A DNA stretch of 64,000 nucleotides from Chryseobacterium indoltheticum (GCF_003815915.1 NZ_CP033929.1:1-64000), one strand, 5' to 3'; positions 35,043 to 44,786 are shown, numbered from the stretch's first letter. A program made the numbers and translations. Notes: generated by a model not told the origin, from the letters alone.

Positions 35043-35651
35043 TTATTTAATTGATTTCTTTATTGCTTTTCCTAATTCCTTTCCTGTTGCCTCATACGCA
35101 CCCGCAATTCGACCATATTCCATTACAAAATCCTTATTTTGCGGTTTACCTAAAATTTTATCTCCTTGTAATTTCATTATTACTTTTGAAGGATTTTCTG
35201 TTTCTACAAAAGTAATATCTGAAGTTAATTTTGCTTCTTGACCAATTAAACCGCCATGCCAACCTGCATAAATCCATTTTGCATCAACAATTACTGTATA
35301 TTTTGTCTGGGCATCTTTTTTGAAAACAACTTTTTTAGATTTTGAATTTATACCTTTTAATAAGTAATCTAAATATTCTGAATCTTTAAATCTATTCCAA
35401 GCCTCATTCCATTTTTGCCATCCTTCTTCTCCTCTTTTGCGATTTGCCAGAATATCTTCTTTTCTTTTTTCGAGATATTGCTCTTCGGTAAAGTTTTCTA
35501 CCTGAAAAACAGCATTTTCATATTTGACTTGTACATTTACTTCAGTTTGATCCCTCAGAAAATCAAAACTTCCCTGAACAATATTCATTTGATTTTGTGC
35601 AAAAACTGTCGTAGCAATTGAAAGCAGTAATACAAGAAATAATTTTTTCAT
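35043..35651 (-). CDS. Exported protein of unknown function
   Basis: 202 residues with a clear signal peptide ending V-F-A-Q near residue 19. The mature part has beta-like strands and several Trp/Tyr residues; no metal or nucleophile motif stands out. It is probably periplasmic or outer-membrane associated. It lies between the convergent halogenase-like and ligase genes, so a pigment-related envelope role is only a positional guess. Confidence 0.7.
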   Translation of the reverse strand: MKKLFLVLLLSIATTVFAQNQMNIVQGSFDFLRDQTEVNVQVKYENAVFQVENFTEEQYLEKRKEDILANRKRGEEGWQKWNEAWNRFKDSEYLDYLLKGINSKSKKVVFKKDAQTKYTVIVDAKWIYAGWHGGLIGQEAKLTSDITFVETENPSKVIMKLQGDKILGKPQNKDFVMEYGRIAGAYEATGKELGKAIKKSIK

Positions 35652-35744
35652 AGTTTATTTAATTTTTCCGTAAAGATAATATTCAAATACAAACTTCATC
35701 ACAACGGGAGAAAATATTTTCATTTTTTATAACTTATCAAGAAT

Positions 35745-37037
35745 TTATCTTAAATCAATAAACGTAATCGGTTTTCTACTGTTTGGGTTGAAAACTGTTT
35801 TAGACAAAATATCAAAATTCACCATTTCAATTTTCGGACTAACACGAAGCTTCGCCCTGAAATGGTCTCTCACTTCTCCTTCAAAACTTTCGTCTTCTCT
35901 TTCTGTGCTTAGTTTAATGATAATTTCATCTAAACCGATCTCATTGGACTGAATCACAATCTGATAACATAAAATTCCTTCAAAATCATTCAGAATATCA
36001 TTCATTGCAGGCGGATACAAAGTTGTTCCTTTATATTTAATCATTTGTTGCTTACGACCTACAACAGGTCCTAATCTCATCGTATTTCTACCACATTTAC
36101 ACGGCTCATTATGAGCTTTAACTAAATCTCCCGTTTTAAATCTCAATAAAGGAAGCGCTTCAACACCTAAAGTTGTAATTGTTAATTCACCGCTTTCTCC
36201 ATCTTTTACTGCATTTCCTTCGTCGTCGAGAATTTCTGTTATAATTAATTCCGGATGTTGATGACCACCAATTTGATGTTCACATTCAGTAAATGCAGTG
36301 CTCATTTCGGTAGAAGCATAAGTGGAATATAATTGAATATTCCATTTCTCTTTAATTTTCTGCGAAAGAATATTATCTGTAAAGTCTTGGTTTTTGATGC
36401 TTTCACCAATGCAAACAGCGCCGTAAACGCTTGAATTTTTATAATCAATTCCATGCTTTTCAGCGTAATCAATCATTTTTAAAAGAAAAGAAGGAACAGT
36501 AATCAAATATTTCGGTTGATACCTGAAAATAGAATCCCATTGAAGTTCGGGAATTCCAGGTCCCATTCTAACAACACTTGCGCCCATTTTTCTTAAACCT
36601 AAAAAATAAGCAAGCCCAGCCATAAATCTTTTATCGATCGTTGTAATCATCTGTACAACATCCCCTTTCTGAATTCCTGCACAAGCGAAAGAAATCGCTT
36701 CATTGTAAGCTAATCTTTCAAGATCGGCATCAGACAAACCGAAAGTTACAGGATCACCTAAAGTTCCGGAAGTCGTGCTGTAATCAACAATTTTATTTTG
36801 TGGAATACAGAAAAAATCGTCATTATTTTCTTGAATATCGTTCTTGGAAGTTGTTGGAATTTTCTGCAAATCTTCCAAAGTCTGAATATCCGTTATCTGG
36901 ATATTATTTTCCTTAAATAATTGCTGATAAAAAGGCGAATTGCTTTCAAGATATTGTAAAAGTTCCTGAAGTTTTTCTTCCTGAAACTTTTTAATGTCCT
37001 CAATGCTTGATTTCTCGATAAGTGGGAAGAGTTCCAA
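35745..37037 (-). CDS. Phenylacetate-CoA ligase-like adenylating enzyme
   Basis: 430 residues if translation begins at TTG 37037. A longer TTG start at 37058 is unlikely because it overlaps a TAAATTTG promoter box. The P-loop Y-S-T-T-S-G-T-L-G-D-P near 86-96 and the A-domain core T-G-D-L-V near 302 are present, with a Cys pair C-K-C-G following. The enzyme probably activates 4-coumarate onto CoA or an ACP as the polyene starter (inference). No discrete ACP domain is fused. Confidence 0.85.
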   Translation of the reverse strand: MELFPLIEKSSIEDIKKFQEEKLQELLQYLESNSPFYQQLFKENNIQITDIQTLEDLQKIPTTSKNDIQENNDDFFCIPQNKIVDYSTTSGTLGDPVTFGLSDADLERLAYNEAISFACAGIQKGDVVQMITTIDKRFMAGLAYFLGLRKMGASVVRMGPGIPELQWDSIFRYQPKYLITVPSFLLKMIDYAEKHGIDYKNSSVYGAVCIGESIKNQDFTDNILSQKIKEKWNIQLYSTYASTEMSTAFTECEHQIGGHQHPELIITEILDDEGNAVKDGESGELTITTLGVEALPLLRFKTGDLVKAHNEPCKCGRNTMRLGPVVGRKQQMIKYKGTTLYPPAMNDILNDFEGILCYQIVIQSNEIGLDEIIIKLSTEREDESFEGEVRDHFRAKLRVSPKIEMVNFDILSKTVFNPNSRKPITFIDLR

Positions 37038-37055
37038 TAGTTTAATTTTAGAAGA

Positions 37056-37063
37056 CAAATTTA
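37056..37063 (-). promoter_or_regulatory. -7 element of the ligase gene
   Basis: TAAATTTG read on the minus strand fits TAnnTTTG. It overlaps the TTG at 37058 and decides for the start at 37037, leaving a short leader. Confidence 0.5.
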
Positions 37064-37422
37064 TTTAAATTAAAATTAAAAGATTATCGCATTTAACAAT
37101 TAAAAAAATCTGTGAAATCTGTGGGTTTTATATTTCCCGATGATTACATAGATTTTCACAGATGATTGCATTGAAGATTAAATTAAAATCTTTAAAATCT
37201 GCGAGAGAAAATAAATTTTGACTAAAGCCAATTTCGGTCTTCAAATTTGAAAGCGGGCTAAAGCCCACTCTTATTGATCAAGACACATACATTATATCTC
37301 AAGATTTTAAAAATTCACATTTCACCATTGACAATTCACAAATTAAAAGACTCTTAATTTCTTCCAACTTTTCAATAGACGGAATCAAAATAAAACATAT
37401 ATTATAAACCGACAAAAATCAC
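37064..37422. other. Intergenic region with several repeat-like segments
   Basis: Three motifs are visible. tctgtgaaatctgtggg near 37113 and its imperfect inverse, agattttcacagat, near 37150 form one. gcgggctaaagccc near 37253 is a palindrome. caccattgacaattcac lies near 37324. All look like common intergenic repeats. I see no gene in it. It marks the right boundary of the pigment cluster. Confidence 0.5.
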
Positions 37423-37430
37423 TAAATTTG
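37423..37430 (+). promoter_or_regulatory. -7 element of ileS
   Basis: TAAATTTG fits TAnnTTTG, 36 bases before the ATG. No good -33 TTTG is seen at the usual spacing. Confidence 0.4.
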
Positions 37431-37465
37431 CCAACTTGATTAATCAACGAAATTGAGAAATTACA

Positions 37466-40400
37466 ATGAGCCAATTTAAAGAATATAAAAACCTCAACCT
37501 TATAGATGTAGCCGAGAATGTTTCGGAATTCTGGAAAGCAAACGACACTTTTGCAAAAAGTGTAGAAACACGTCAGGGAAATCCTGAGTTTGTGTTTTAC
37601 GAAGGTCCGCCTTCAGCCAACGGAATGCCCGGAATTCACCACGTTATGGCAAGAGCGTTGAAAGATATTTTCTGTCGTTACCAAACGCAAAACGGGAAAC
37701 AGGTTTTCCGTAAAGCGGGTTGGGACACGCACGGACTTCCTGTGGAATTAGGAGTTGAAAAAGAACTCGGAATCACTAAAGAAGATATTGGCAAAAAAAT
37801 TTCGATTGAAGATTACAACAAAGCTTGTCGTGAAGCAGTAATGCGTTATACTGATGTTTGGAATCACCTTACCGAAAAAATCGGGTATTGGGTAGATCTT
37901 GAAGATCCGTATATCACATACAAGTCAAAATATATGGAAACGGTTTGGTGGTTGTTGAAGCAATTGTACAGCAAAGAATTGCTATATAAAGGTTACACCA
38001 TTCAGCCTTACTCTCCAAAAGCAGGAACCGGACTTTCTTCTCACGAATTAAATCAGCCTGGAACGTATCGTGATGTTACCGATACAACAATCGTTGCTCA
38101 GTTTAAAGTTAAAAAAGATTCTTCCGAATTATTCAACGATGTTGACGGAGATGTAAACGTTTTAGCATGGACGACAACTCCTTGGACTTTACCTTCAAAC
38201 ACAGCTTTGGCGGTGGGAAGAGATATTGAATATGTTGTTGTAAAAACTTTCAACCAATATACTTTTGAGTCTGTAACTGTTGTTTTAGCCAGACTTTTAT
38301 TAGAAAAGAATTTCGGTAAAAAATTCGTGGAAGGAACTGATGTAGATTTGGCAAACTATACTTCAGACAGCAAAACAATTCCATTTAAAATTGTAAAAGA
38401 ATTTACCGGAGAAAAATTAGCCGGAACTCAATACGAACAGTTAATTCCTTGGTTTACGCCGGATGAAACTCCTGAAAAAGCGTTCAAAGTAATCATCGGA
38501 GATTTTGTAACGACGGAAGACGGTACAGGTATCGTACACATTGCTCCTACTTTTGGTGCGGATGATGCGAGAGTTGCGAAAGAAAACGGAATTCCGCCAA
38601 TGTTGGTGAAAGATGAGAATGATAATTTGGTTCCGTTGGTTGATTTGCAAGGTAAATTTATCAAAGGAGATAATGTTCCGGAAACTTTCTCAGGAAAATA
38701 CATCAAAAACGAATATTACAACGAAGGAACTGCACCAGAGAAATCTTGGGATGTAGAACTGGCCATTGTTTTAAAAACAGAAAACAAAGCTTTTAAAGTT
38801 GAAAAATATGTTCACAGCTACCCTCATTGCTGGAGAACCGACAAACCTGTTTTATATTATCCGTTAGATTCTTGGTTCGTAAAAATGACGGCTGTAAAAG
38901 ACCGTTTGGTTGAATTAAATGAAACCATCAACTGGAAACCAAAATCTACAGGAGAAGGCCGTTTTGCCAATTGGTTGGAAAACGTAAACGACTGGAATCT
39001 TTCCCGATCAAGATATTGGGGAATTCCTTTACCAATCTGGAGAACAGACCCTTCGACAGGCTCAGGACAAGCAGAAGAAAAAATCATAGGTTCTGTAGAA
39101 GAATTATACAACGAAATTGAAAAATCGGTTGCTGCAGGATTAATGAAAGAAAATCCGTTCAAAGGATTTGAAATCGGAAATATGTCTGAAGAAAACTATT
39201 CTTTGGTTGATCTGCACAAAAATGTGGTTGACAAAGTAGTTTTAGTTTCAGATTCAGGAAAAGCAATGAATCGTGAAAGCGACCTTATCGACGTTTGGTT
39301 CGATTCAGGGGCGATGCCTTATGCGCAGTTGCATTATCCTTTTGAAAATAAAGAATTAATCGATAATAATAAAGCTTTCCCGGCAGATTTCATTGCGGAA
39401 GGCGTTGACCAGACTCGTGGTTGGTTTTACACGCTTCATGCAATCGGAACGGCGGTTTTTGACGCAGTTGCTTATAAAAATGTAATGAGTAACGGACTTG
39501 TTTTGGATAAAAACGGTCAGAAAATGTCTAAACGTTTAGGAAATGCAGTTGATCCGTTTGAAACGCTTGCAGTTTACGGTCCGGATGCGACACGTTGGTA
39601 CATGATTTCGAATGCAAATCCTTGGGAAAACCTGAAATTCGACATTGAAGGAATTGATGAAGTGAGAAGAAAATTCTTCGGAACTCTTTACAACACGTAT
39701 TCATTCTTTGCTCTGTATGCAAACGTTGATGGATTTAATTATTCTGAAAAAGATGTTCAAAATCGACCGGAAATCGACCGTTGGATTTTATCTGAATTGA
39801 ATCTTTTAATCAAAGAAGTAAAAGCATTCTACGAAGATTATGAGCCAACAAGAGTGGCAAGATCGATCAGCAATTTTGTAAACGACAATTTATCAAACTG
39901 GTACGTAAGATTGTGCAGAAGACGTTTCTGGAAAGGAGATTATTCTGATGACAAAATCTCTGCTTACCAAACTTTATATACGTGTCTTGAAACTGTTGCC
40001 AAATTATCGGCACCAATCGCTCCGTTCTTTATGGATCAGTTGTATCAGGATTTGAACAAAGTAACAGGAAAAGACGGTGTCGAATCTGTGCATTTAACAG
40101 ACTTCCCGGTTGCGGATGAAAGTTTAATCGATCAGGATTTGGTTGAAAAAACCCATTTAGCACAAAACATTACAAGTATGGTTTTCTCATTGAGAAAAAA
40201 GGAAAACGTAAAAGTTCGTCAACCGTTACAAAAAGTGTTGATTCCTGTATTGGATAAGAAAACTGAAGAGCAGATTTTAGCCGTTGCAGAATTAATTAAA
40301 CAAGAAGTTAACGTTAAAGAATTACAATTAATCAATGCCGAAGAAGCATCTCATTTAATTGTAAAACAGATCAAACCAAACTTCAAAACTTTAGGTTCAA

Positions 40401-40870
40401 GACTTGGAAAAGACATGAAAGTTGTTGGTAGTGAAATTACTAATCTTTCTGCTGAGCAAATTTCATCTTTAGAAAAAGAAGGAAAGATAGATATTCAAGG
40501 ATATGAAATTACATTGAATGATGTAGAAATTTCAACAAAAGATATCCCGGGATGGACGGTGACTTCAGATGGAAAAACAACTGTGGCACTAGATTTGAAG
40601 ATGACTGATGAATTGAAATCTGAAGGTATCGCAAGAGAATTTATCAACAGGATCCAAAATCTGAGAAAAGAAAAAGATTTTGAATTAACAGACAGAATAA
40701 GCATCGTTTTGGAAGAAAACACACCGTTTCTTCAACAAATCAAGCAAAATGAAGAATATATTTCATCTGAGGTCTTGTCAAATAAAATAGAAATTGTATC
40801 TTCACTTTCGAATTTTAACGAAATCGATATTGATGAGATTAAATTTAAAGTGAATGTTGAAAAAAATTAA
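37466..40870 (+). CDS. ileS: Isoleucyl-tRNA synthetase
   Basis: 1134 residues. The class I motif appears as P-S-A-N-G-M-P-G-I-H-H near 50-60, the Bacteroidota variant of HIGH, and K-M-S-K-R is near 690. Editing (CP1) and C-terminal anticodon-binding regions are present. Residues D528-A536 (D-P-S-T-G-S-G-Q-A) are encoded by a REP-like unit within a surface segment between the catalytic motifs. The frame is intact, so the product is presumably functional. It is followed by a short gap and a DksA-like gene. Confidence 0.96.
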   Translation: MSQFKEYKNLNLIDVAENVSEFWKANDTFAKSVETRQGNPEFVFYEGPPSANGMPGIHHVMARALKDIFCRYQTQNGKQVFRKAGWDTHGLPVELGVEKELGITKEDIGKKISIEDYNKACREAVMRYTDVWNHLTEKIGYWVDLEDPYITYKSKYMETVWWLLKQLYSKELLYKGYTIQPYSPKAGTGLSSHELNQPGTYRDVTDTTIVAQFKVKKDSSELFNDVDGDVNVLAWTTTPWTLPSNTALAVGRDIEYVVVKTFNQYTFESVTVVLARLLLEKNFGKKFVEGTDVDLANYTSDSKTIPFKIVKEFTGEKLAGTQYEQLIPWFTPDETPEKAFKVIIGDFVTTEDGTGIVHIAPTFGADDARVAKENGIPPMLVKDENDNLVPLVDLQGKFIKGDNVPETFSGKYIKNEYYNEGTAPEKSWDVELAIVLKTENKAFKVEKYVHSYPHCWRTDKPVLYYPLDSWFVKMTAVKDRLVELNETINWKPKSTGEGRFANWLENVNDWNLSRSRYWGIPLPIWRTDPSTGSGQAEEKIIGSVEELYNEIEKSVAAGLMKENPFKGFEIGNMSEENYSLVDLHKNVVDKVVLVSDSGKAMNRESDLIDVWFDSGAMPYAQLHYPFENKELIDNNKAFPADFIAEGVDQTRGWFYTLHAIGTAVFDAVAYKNVMSNGLVLDKNGQKMSKRLGNAVDPFETLAVYGPDATRWYMISNANPWENLKFDIEGIDEVRRKFFGTLYNTYSFFALYANVDGFNYSEKDVQNRPEIDRWILSELNLLIKEVKAFYEDYEPTRVARSISNFVNDNLSNWYVRLCRRRFWKGDYSDDKISAYQTLYTCLETVAKLSAPIAPFFMDQLYQDLNKVTGKDGVESVHLTDFPVADESLIDQDLVEKTHLAQNITSMVFSLRKKENVKVRQPLQKVLIPVLDKKTEEQILAVAELIKQEVNVKELQLINAEEASHLIVKQIKPNFKTLGSRLGKDMKVVGSEITNLSAEQISSLEKEGKIDIQGYEITLNDVEISTKDIPGWTVTSDGKTTVALDLKMTDELKSEGIAREFINRIQNLRKEKDFELTDRISIVLEENTPFLQQIKQNEEYISSEVLSNKIEIVSSLSNFNEIDIDEIKFKVNVEKN
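39049..39073. repeat. REP-like unit inside ileS
   Basis: cccttcgacaggctcaggac then aagca encodes D-P-S-T-G-S-G-Q-A. The TTCGACAGGCTCAGGACAA core is a familiar dispersed intergenic repeat of Flavobacteriales. Here it is in frame. Confidence 0.75.
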
Positions 40871-40929
40871 TATATAACTATTGTTTTTTCAATTTCCAAA
40901 TCATAAATTTATTAAAAAAGAAAAAGACA

Positions 40930-41310
40930 ATGCAAGACGAAAGAGTAAAATATAACGACTCTGATTTACAAGAGTTTAAAAAGATAATCAAAGAAAAAAT
41001 TGAGAAAGCAGAGAAAGATTTACAACTGATCAGAGAAAGCTTTATCAACGATCAAAATAATGGGACTGACGATACTTCGCCTACCTTCAAAGCTTTTGAA
41101 GAAGGTGCAGAAACGCTGAGCAAAGAGCAAAACTCTATTTTGGCAGGAAGGCAGGAAAAGTTTGTAAGAGATCTGAAAAATGCTTTGATAAGAATTGAAA
41201 ACAAAACTTACGGCGTTTGCAGAGTTACAGGAAAACTAATTCCGAAGGAAAGACTTCTGGCTGTACCACATGCTACTTTGAGTATTGAAGCTAAAAATAT
41301 GAAGAGATAA
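40930..41310 (+). CDS. DksA/TraR-type protein with degenerate zinc finger
   Basis: 126 residues. A coiled N-terminal half with acidic tip-like D-D-T-S-P-T is followed by the DksA signature Y-G-V-C-R-V-T-G-K-L-I-P-K-E-R-L. Only one Cys of the expected four is present, as in many Bacteroidota members. It could bind RNA polymerase secondary channel as DksA does (inference). It directly follows ileS. Confidence 0.82.
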   Translation: MQDERVKYNDSDLQEFKKIIKEKIEKAEKDLQLIRESFINDQNNGTDDTSPTFKAFEEGAETLSKEQNSILAGRQEKFVRDLKNALIRIENKTYGVCRVTGKLIPKERLLAVPHATLSIEAKNMKR

Positions 41311-41344
41311 TTATTTTTATCTTATTTTTGTAAATAATTAATTG

Positions 41345-41378
41345 GGTTTATATAATGTTTTGCAGCATTGTATAAACC
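41345..41378 (+). terminator. Terminator-like hairpin
   Basis: ggtttatataatg (41345-41357) pairs with cattgtataaacc (41366-41378) with one mismatch, followed by a T-rich stretch. It lies between the DksA-like gene and the next small gene and may instead be a leader structure. Confidence 0.55.
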
Positions 41379-41396
41379 TAATTTTTAATTATATCT

Positions 41397-41642
41397 ATGA
41401 GTGAATTTTTGATTTTAGGGATTATCCTCGTCGTTGTTTTATGGTTTTTTAATAAAGATCGAATCAAAAACAGATTCTATCCGGAAAAGCCTAAAAATCT
41501 GACGATCGATCAGCAATTCAACTCAGACAAGCGAGAAAGAGAAAAAGAAATCGACAGACTTCTCAGCAAAATGGGCAAAAACGGAATCAATGATTTGTCT
41601 GCAAAAGACAGAAAAAGGCTCGACGAACTTTCAAAACATTAA
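41397..41642 (+). CDS. Small membrane-anchored protein (DUF6576-like)
   Basis: 81 residues with one N-terminal membrane helix (about 4-18) and a charged cytoplasmic tail ending in K-D-R-K-R-L-D-E-L-S, resembling the tail annotated DUF6576. The sequence has no catalytic motif. It sits before a small DUF2683-like gene and lspA on the same strand. Confidence 0.7.
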   Translation: MSEFLILGIILVVVLWFFNKDRIKNRFYPEKPKNLTIDQQFNSDKREREKEIDRLLSKMGKNGINDLSAKDRKRLDELSKH

Positions 41643-41684
41643 GTCTTCGATTACGCTTAGACTGACAAAAAAAATAAAATTAAA

Positions 41685-41879
41685 ATGGAAGCATTAATTG
41701 TACACCCAAAAAACCAAATGGAGCTGAATGCGCTGAAAAGCGTGATGAAAGACATGGGAATTCGATATGAAAAATTTCATACAAGAGGCGCAAAAACTCA
41801 GAAATTTGAACCAAAAACGCCTGTGAAGAAGGATAAACCGGTAACAGACTATAAGGACAATCCAAAGAAAGACAAGTAA
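41685..41879 (+). CDS. Small DUF2683-like protein
   Basis: 64 residues. The N-terminus (A-L-I-V-H-P-K-N-Q-M-E-L-N-A-L-K) matches the short regulator- or antitoxin-like DUF2683 pattern; the C-terminus is Lys/Pro-rich and probably disordered. It overlaps lspA by one base (TAATG), so the two are co-translated. Confidence 0.7.
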   Translation: MEALIVHPKNQMELNALKSVMKDMGIRYEKFHTRGAKTQKFEPKTPVKKDKPVTDYKDNPKKDK

Positions 41880-42517
41880 TGAAGAAAATAGTATTGATCA
41901 CTTTTCTTATTTTATTAATAGATCAGGCTTCAAAAATTTACATTAAAACAAATTTTAACCTTAACGACAGTGTTTCTGTTTTTCCGGGTTTTAAATTAAC
42001 ATTTGTAGAAAACCCGGGCATGGCTTATGGTTTTCATTTTGGCGGAATGCTTGGCAAATATTTTTTAGTGATTGTTCGTATTTTTCTGATTGGAGGAATG
42101 GTTTACTTGTTCAACAAATGGCTTAAAAGAGGCGAATCTAATTATCTGATTATCCCAATGTCGATTATTTTTGCCGGAGCAATTGGAAATCTTATCGACG
42201 GAATGTTTTATGGTTTAATTTTCGACAGCGGAATGGTCTATGACGAAAACGTAAATCAATGGATTGGTTATGGCGGAGTTTCTAAACTGGTTCCTTTCGG
42301 AGAAGGATATTCTACTTTTATGAAAGGCTGTGTTGTTGATATGCTGCATTTTCCGTTAGTAGACTGGTACGTTCCTGAAACCTGGCCTTTAATTGGAGGG
42401 AAACACCTTGAGTTCTTCAAATACATCTTTAATGTTGCCGATTCTGCAATCACTGTTGGGGCCGCATTACTTTTAATTTTCAGAAAAAAAGCTTTTCCAA
42501 ACGGACTTGAGTTCTAA
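41879..42517 (+). CDS. lspA: Lipoprotein signal peptidase II
   Basis: 212 residues, four membrane helices. D-Q-A-S-K is near 14; the catalytic Asp residues lie in G-N-L-I-D-G near 101 and F-N-V-A-D-S near 183. It is longer than E. coli LspA because of a loop (about 108-160), as is usual in Bacteroidota. It processes lipoproteins, including those encoded here. Its ATG overlaps the preceding stop. Confidence 0.95.
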   Translation: MKKIVLITFLILLIDQASKIYIKTNFNLNDSVSVFPGFKLTFVENPGMAYGFHFGGMLGKYFLVIVRIFLIGGMVYLFNKWLKRGESNYLIIPMSIIFAGAIGNLIDGMFYGLIFDSGMVYDENVNQWIGYGGVSKLVPFGEGYSTFMKGCVVDMLHFPLVDWYVPETWPLIGGKHLEFFKYIFNVADSAITVGAALLLIFRKKAFPNGLEF

Positions 42518-42558
42518 AATATTTCATACTTTTATGAAACCTTCAAGGTTTACAATGT

Positions 42559-43203
42559 ATGAAAAGAATTATAAAGAATACAATCAAAATATTCCTGCTG
42601 CTTTTTGTGGCAGGAATTATTTTTATCATCTGGTCAAACTTTACCATTAATAATGAGACGGAAGATTATGTGACTTCTACTATTTCAACTTTACCTAATG
42701 AAAAAACCGGACTTCTTTTAGGAACAAGTAAAACTTTATCCAATGGAGCACCGAATGCTTATTTTTTTAATCGAATTGAAGCGGCTGCAGAATTATTTAA
42801 ATCAGGGAAAATTCAAAACATCATTGTAAGCGGAGACAACTCTAAAAAGGATTACAACGAGCCTGAAGAAATGAAAAACGAGCTTATCAAAGCCGGAGTT
42901 CCTGCTGATAAAATTTTCGAAGATTTTGCAGGTTTCAGAACTTTAGATTCTGTGCTTCGCGCAAAAGAAATTTTCGGACAAAGCTCATACATTATTATTT
43001 CTCAAAGGTTTCACAACGAAAGAGCGGTTTATCTTGCTAGAAAAAATAATATTGAAGCTTGGGGTTATAATGCTGCAGATGTGAATAAATATGCAGGTTT
43101 AAAAACCAATGCGAGAGAAAAACTGGCAAGAGCAAAGGTTTTCTGGGACTTTATGTTTGGGGTGGAGCCGAAGTTTGGCGGGGATAAGATATTGATCCCC
43201 TAA
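42559..43203 (+). CDS. SanA/YdcF-like DUF218 envelope protein
   Basis: 214 residues with an N-terminal membrane segment (about 9-27). A DUF218 domain begins with L-L-L-G-T-S-K near 52 and has I-I-V-S-G-D-N near 91 and S-Q-R-F-H-N-E-R-A near 147. SanA-type proteins influence envelope permeability; the reaction is unknown. A small aaaccttcaaggttt palindrome lies just upstream at 42537-42551. Confidence 0.82.
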   Translation: MKRIIKNTIKIFLLLFVAGIIFIIWSNFTINNETEDYVTSTISTLPNEKTGLLLGTSKTLSNGAPNAYFFNRIEAAAELFKSGKIQNIIVSGDNSKKDYNEPEEMKNELIKAGVPADKIFEDFAGFRTLDSVLRAKEIFGQSSYIIISQRFHNERAVYLARKNNIEAWGYNAADVNKYAGLKTNAREKLARAKVFWDFMFGVEPKFGGDKILIP

Positions 43204-43213
43204 TTAATTTACT

Positions 43214-43924
43214 ATGAGCATATTCACTTATCATTTAGTAAAAACAAATTATTTTTCAGCATTGAAAATTCTTTTGTTTCCACCGAAGCCAAAAAATATT
43301 CCGGGGTTGATTCACGCAGAGATCATGACGGCGATGACTCTAGGCTCTATTATTTTTTCACCATCCCGAATGCTGATCAGACAGATCGCCGTATTTGCTC
43401 AATGGGAAAAAGAAAGTGATATCGACAATTTTTTAACCAAAAATAATTTAGGGAAAATCCTTGCAAAAGGCTGGCATACAAGATTAAATTTTATGAGAAA
43501 ATGGGGGAAATTCAACAAGTTTGAGATTCCTGATGAAACATTAGAATTTGAAAATCCAGATTCTTCGGTCGTTGCGGTTACCATTGCACGAATGAAATTT
43601 ACGGAAATCCCAAGATTTATCCATTGGGGAAGACCGGTTGAGAAATTGGTGCGCGACCATCCGGCAACGACTTTATCTTTAGCTTCCATCAAATTTCCAA
43701 ATATAGTTTCAACTTTTTCAATTTGGAAAACACAAAAAGAAATGACAGATATGGTTCACGGACATAGCAAAGTTCCAAAGCCCGAAAGACACGCCGATGC
43801 TATGAAAGAAAGAGATCGAAAAGATTTTCATTTCGAATTTACAACCTTGCGTTTCAAGCCCATTTCTGAATTTGGTGAATGGAACGGGCAACGAAATATT
43901 ATTCCAAATTTAAAAAACTCTTAA
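43214..43924 (+). CDS. Spheroidene monooxygenase (CrtA)-like protein
   Basis: 236 residues. T-F-S-I-W-K-T-Q-K-E-M near 170 and the late F-E-F-T-T-L-R-F near 217 match the C-terminal conserved region of CrtA-like heme monooxygenases. No crt carotenoid gene cluster accompanies it here, so the substrate is uncertain. It ends one base before the next gene with a compatible start, suggesting a two-gene operon. Confidence 0.7.
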   Translation: MSIFTYHLVKTNYFSALKILLFPPKPKNIPGLIHAEIMTAMTLGSIIFSPSRMLIRQIAVFAQWEKESDIDNFLTKNNLGKILAKGWHTRLNFMRKWGKFNKFEIPDETLEFENPDSSVVAVTIARMKFTEIPRFIHWGRPVEKLVRDHPATTLSLASIKFPNIVSTFSIWKTQKEMTDMVHGHSKVPKPERHADAMKERDRKDFHFEFTTLRFKPISEFGEWNGQRNIIPNLKNS

Positions 43925-43925
43925 A

Positions 43926-44786
43926 ATGCGGTTCGCTTATCCTATGCAGAAATTTCAGGATTGGGTGACCCAACAGTGGGTAATTCTGCATGGACGAAAA
44001 ATTAAACCCGAAGACTTTCCCTGGTTGATGGGGCCGTTTGGGAATTTGGACGCAATTGGTGAAGATTTCATCCACCAATTTGCAGAAAGAGAAAACTTAG
44101 TTATACAAAAAGACTCAAATGCTAAAGGTATCATTCCGTCAATGCTAAAGCTTAATTTATCCGAAGCCGAATTCTCTAATTTATCTAAAAATGTCATTGA
44201 ATTTTACGAGAACACAGCAAATCATAACTTGGATTTTTCTGTAAAATGGAATCCATTTTTCAAATTTTTCGGAATTTTAATAAATAAATTATTCAGCAAC
44301 AGAATTAACCAATTGAATGTTCCCACTAAGAATATTGCTGATTCAGAAACTTTAAAAAGCGAAATCATCAATCTCATTGATCAAAAATCAAAAGAAATAA
44401 AATATACATTTTGGTTTCGTTCGGTAGAATCTACCGGACAAGTTATATATTCGGGTGTTTATGGAGTAAGCAATTTGCCTTCCGGAAAAACCTGTGTAAA
44501 AGCAGTTTTTCCCCTCCCAAACGGAAATGCAACGGTATTGATGATTCCAAGTGTTGGAGAAAATGGCGAATTGATTTTAGATTCTTCAGGAAAGAAATTT
44601 GGTGACGCCGGATTTTATTTTTTACTGAAAGATTCGAAAGGCGAATATTGGTCGCAATTCATTAGTTCTTTCCGTGACCGTTTAATTATTGGTTCAGAAA
44701 ACGACTTGATCTCAGCGGAACAAACTTTAACTCTTTGGCATATAAAGGTTCTTACTTTTAATTATAAAATTAAACTGAAGAAATAA
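43926..44786 (+). CDS. Conserved protein of unknown function
   Basis: 286 residues, soluble. Aromatic-rich N-terminus (W-V-T-Q-Q-W-V-I-L-H-G-R near 13-24); beta-rich C-terminus with repeated short hydrophobic strands. It is not recognised. It starts one base after the CrtA-like stop and may be its functional partner. No signal peptide is evident. Confidence 0.65.
   Translation: MRFAYPMQKFQDWVTQQWVILHGRKIKPEDFPWLMGPFGNLDAIGEDFIHQFAERENLVIQKDSNAKGIIPSMLKLNLSEAEFSNLSKNVIEFYENTANHNLDFSVKWNPFFKFFGILINKLFSNRINQLNVPTKNIADSETLKSEIINLIDQKSKEIKYTFWFRSVESTGQVIYSGVYGVSNLPSGKTCVKAVFPLPNGNATVLMIPSVGENGELILDSSGKKFGDAGFYFLLKDSKGEYWSQFISSFRDRLIIGSENDLISAEQTLTLWHIKVLTFNYKIKLKK

Noticed and set aside
38857-39162. 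Minus-strand frame across the ileS repeat
   Set aside because: It is a shadow frame over a confirmed synthetase gene.
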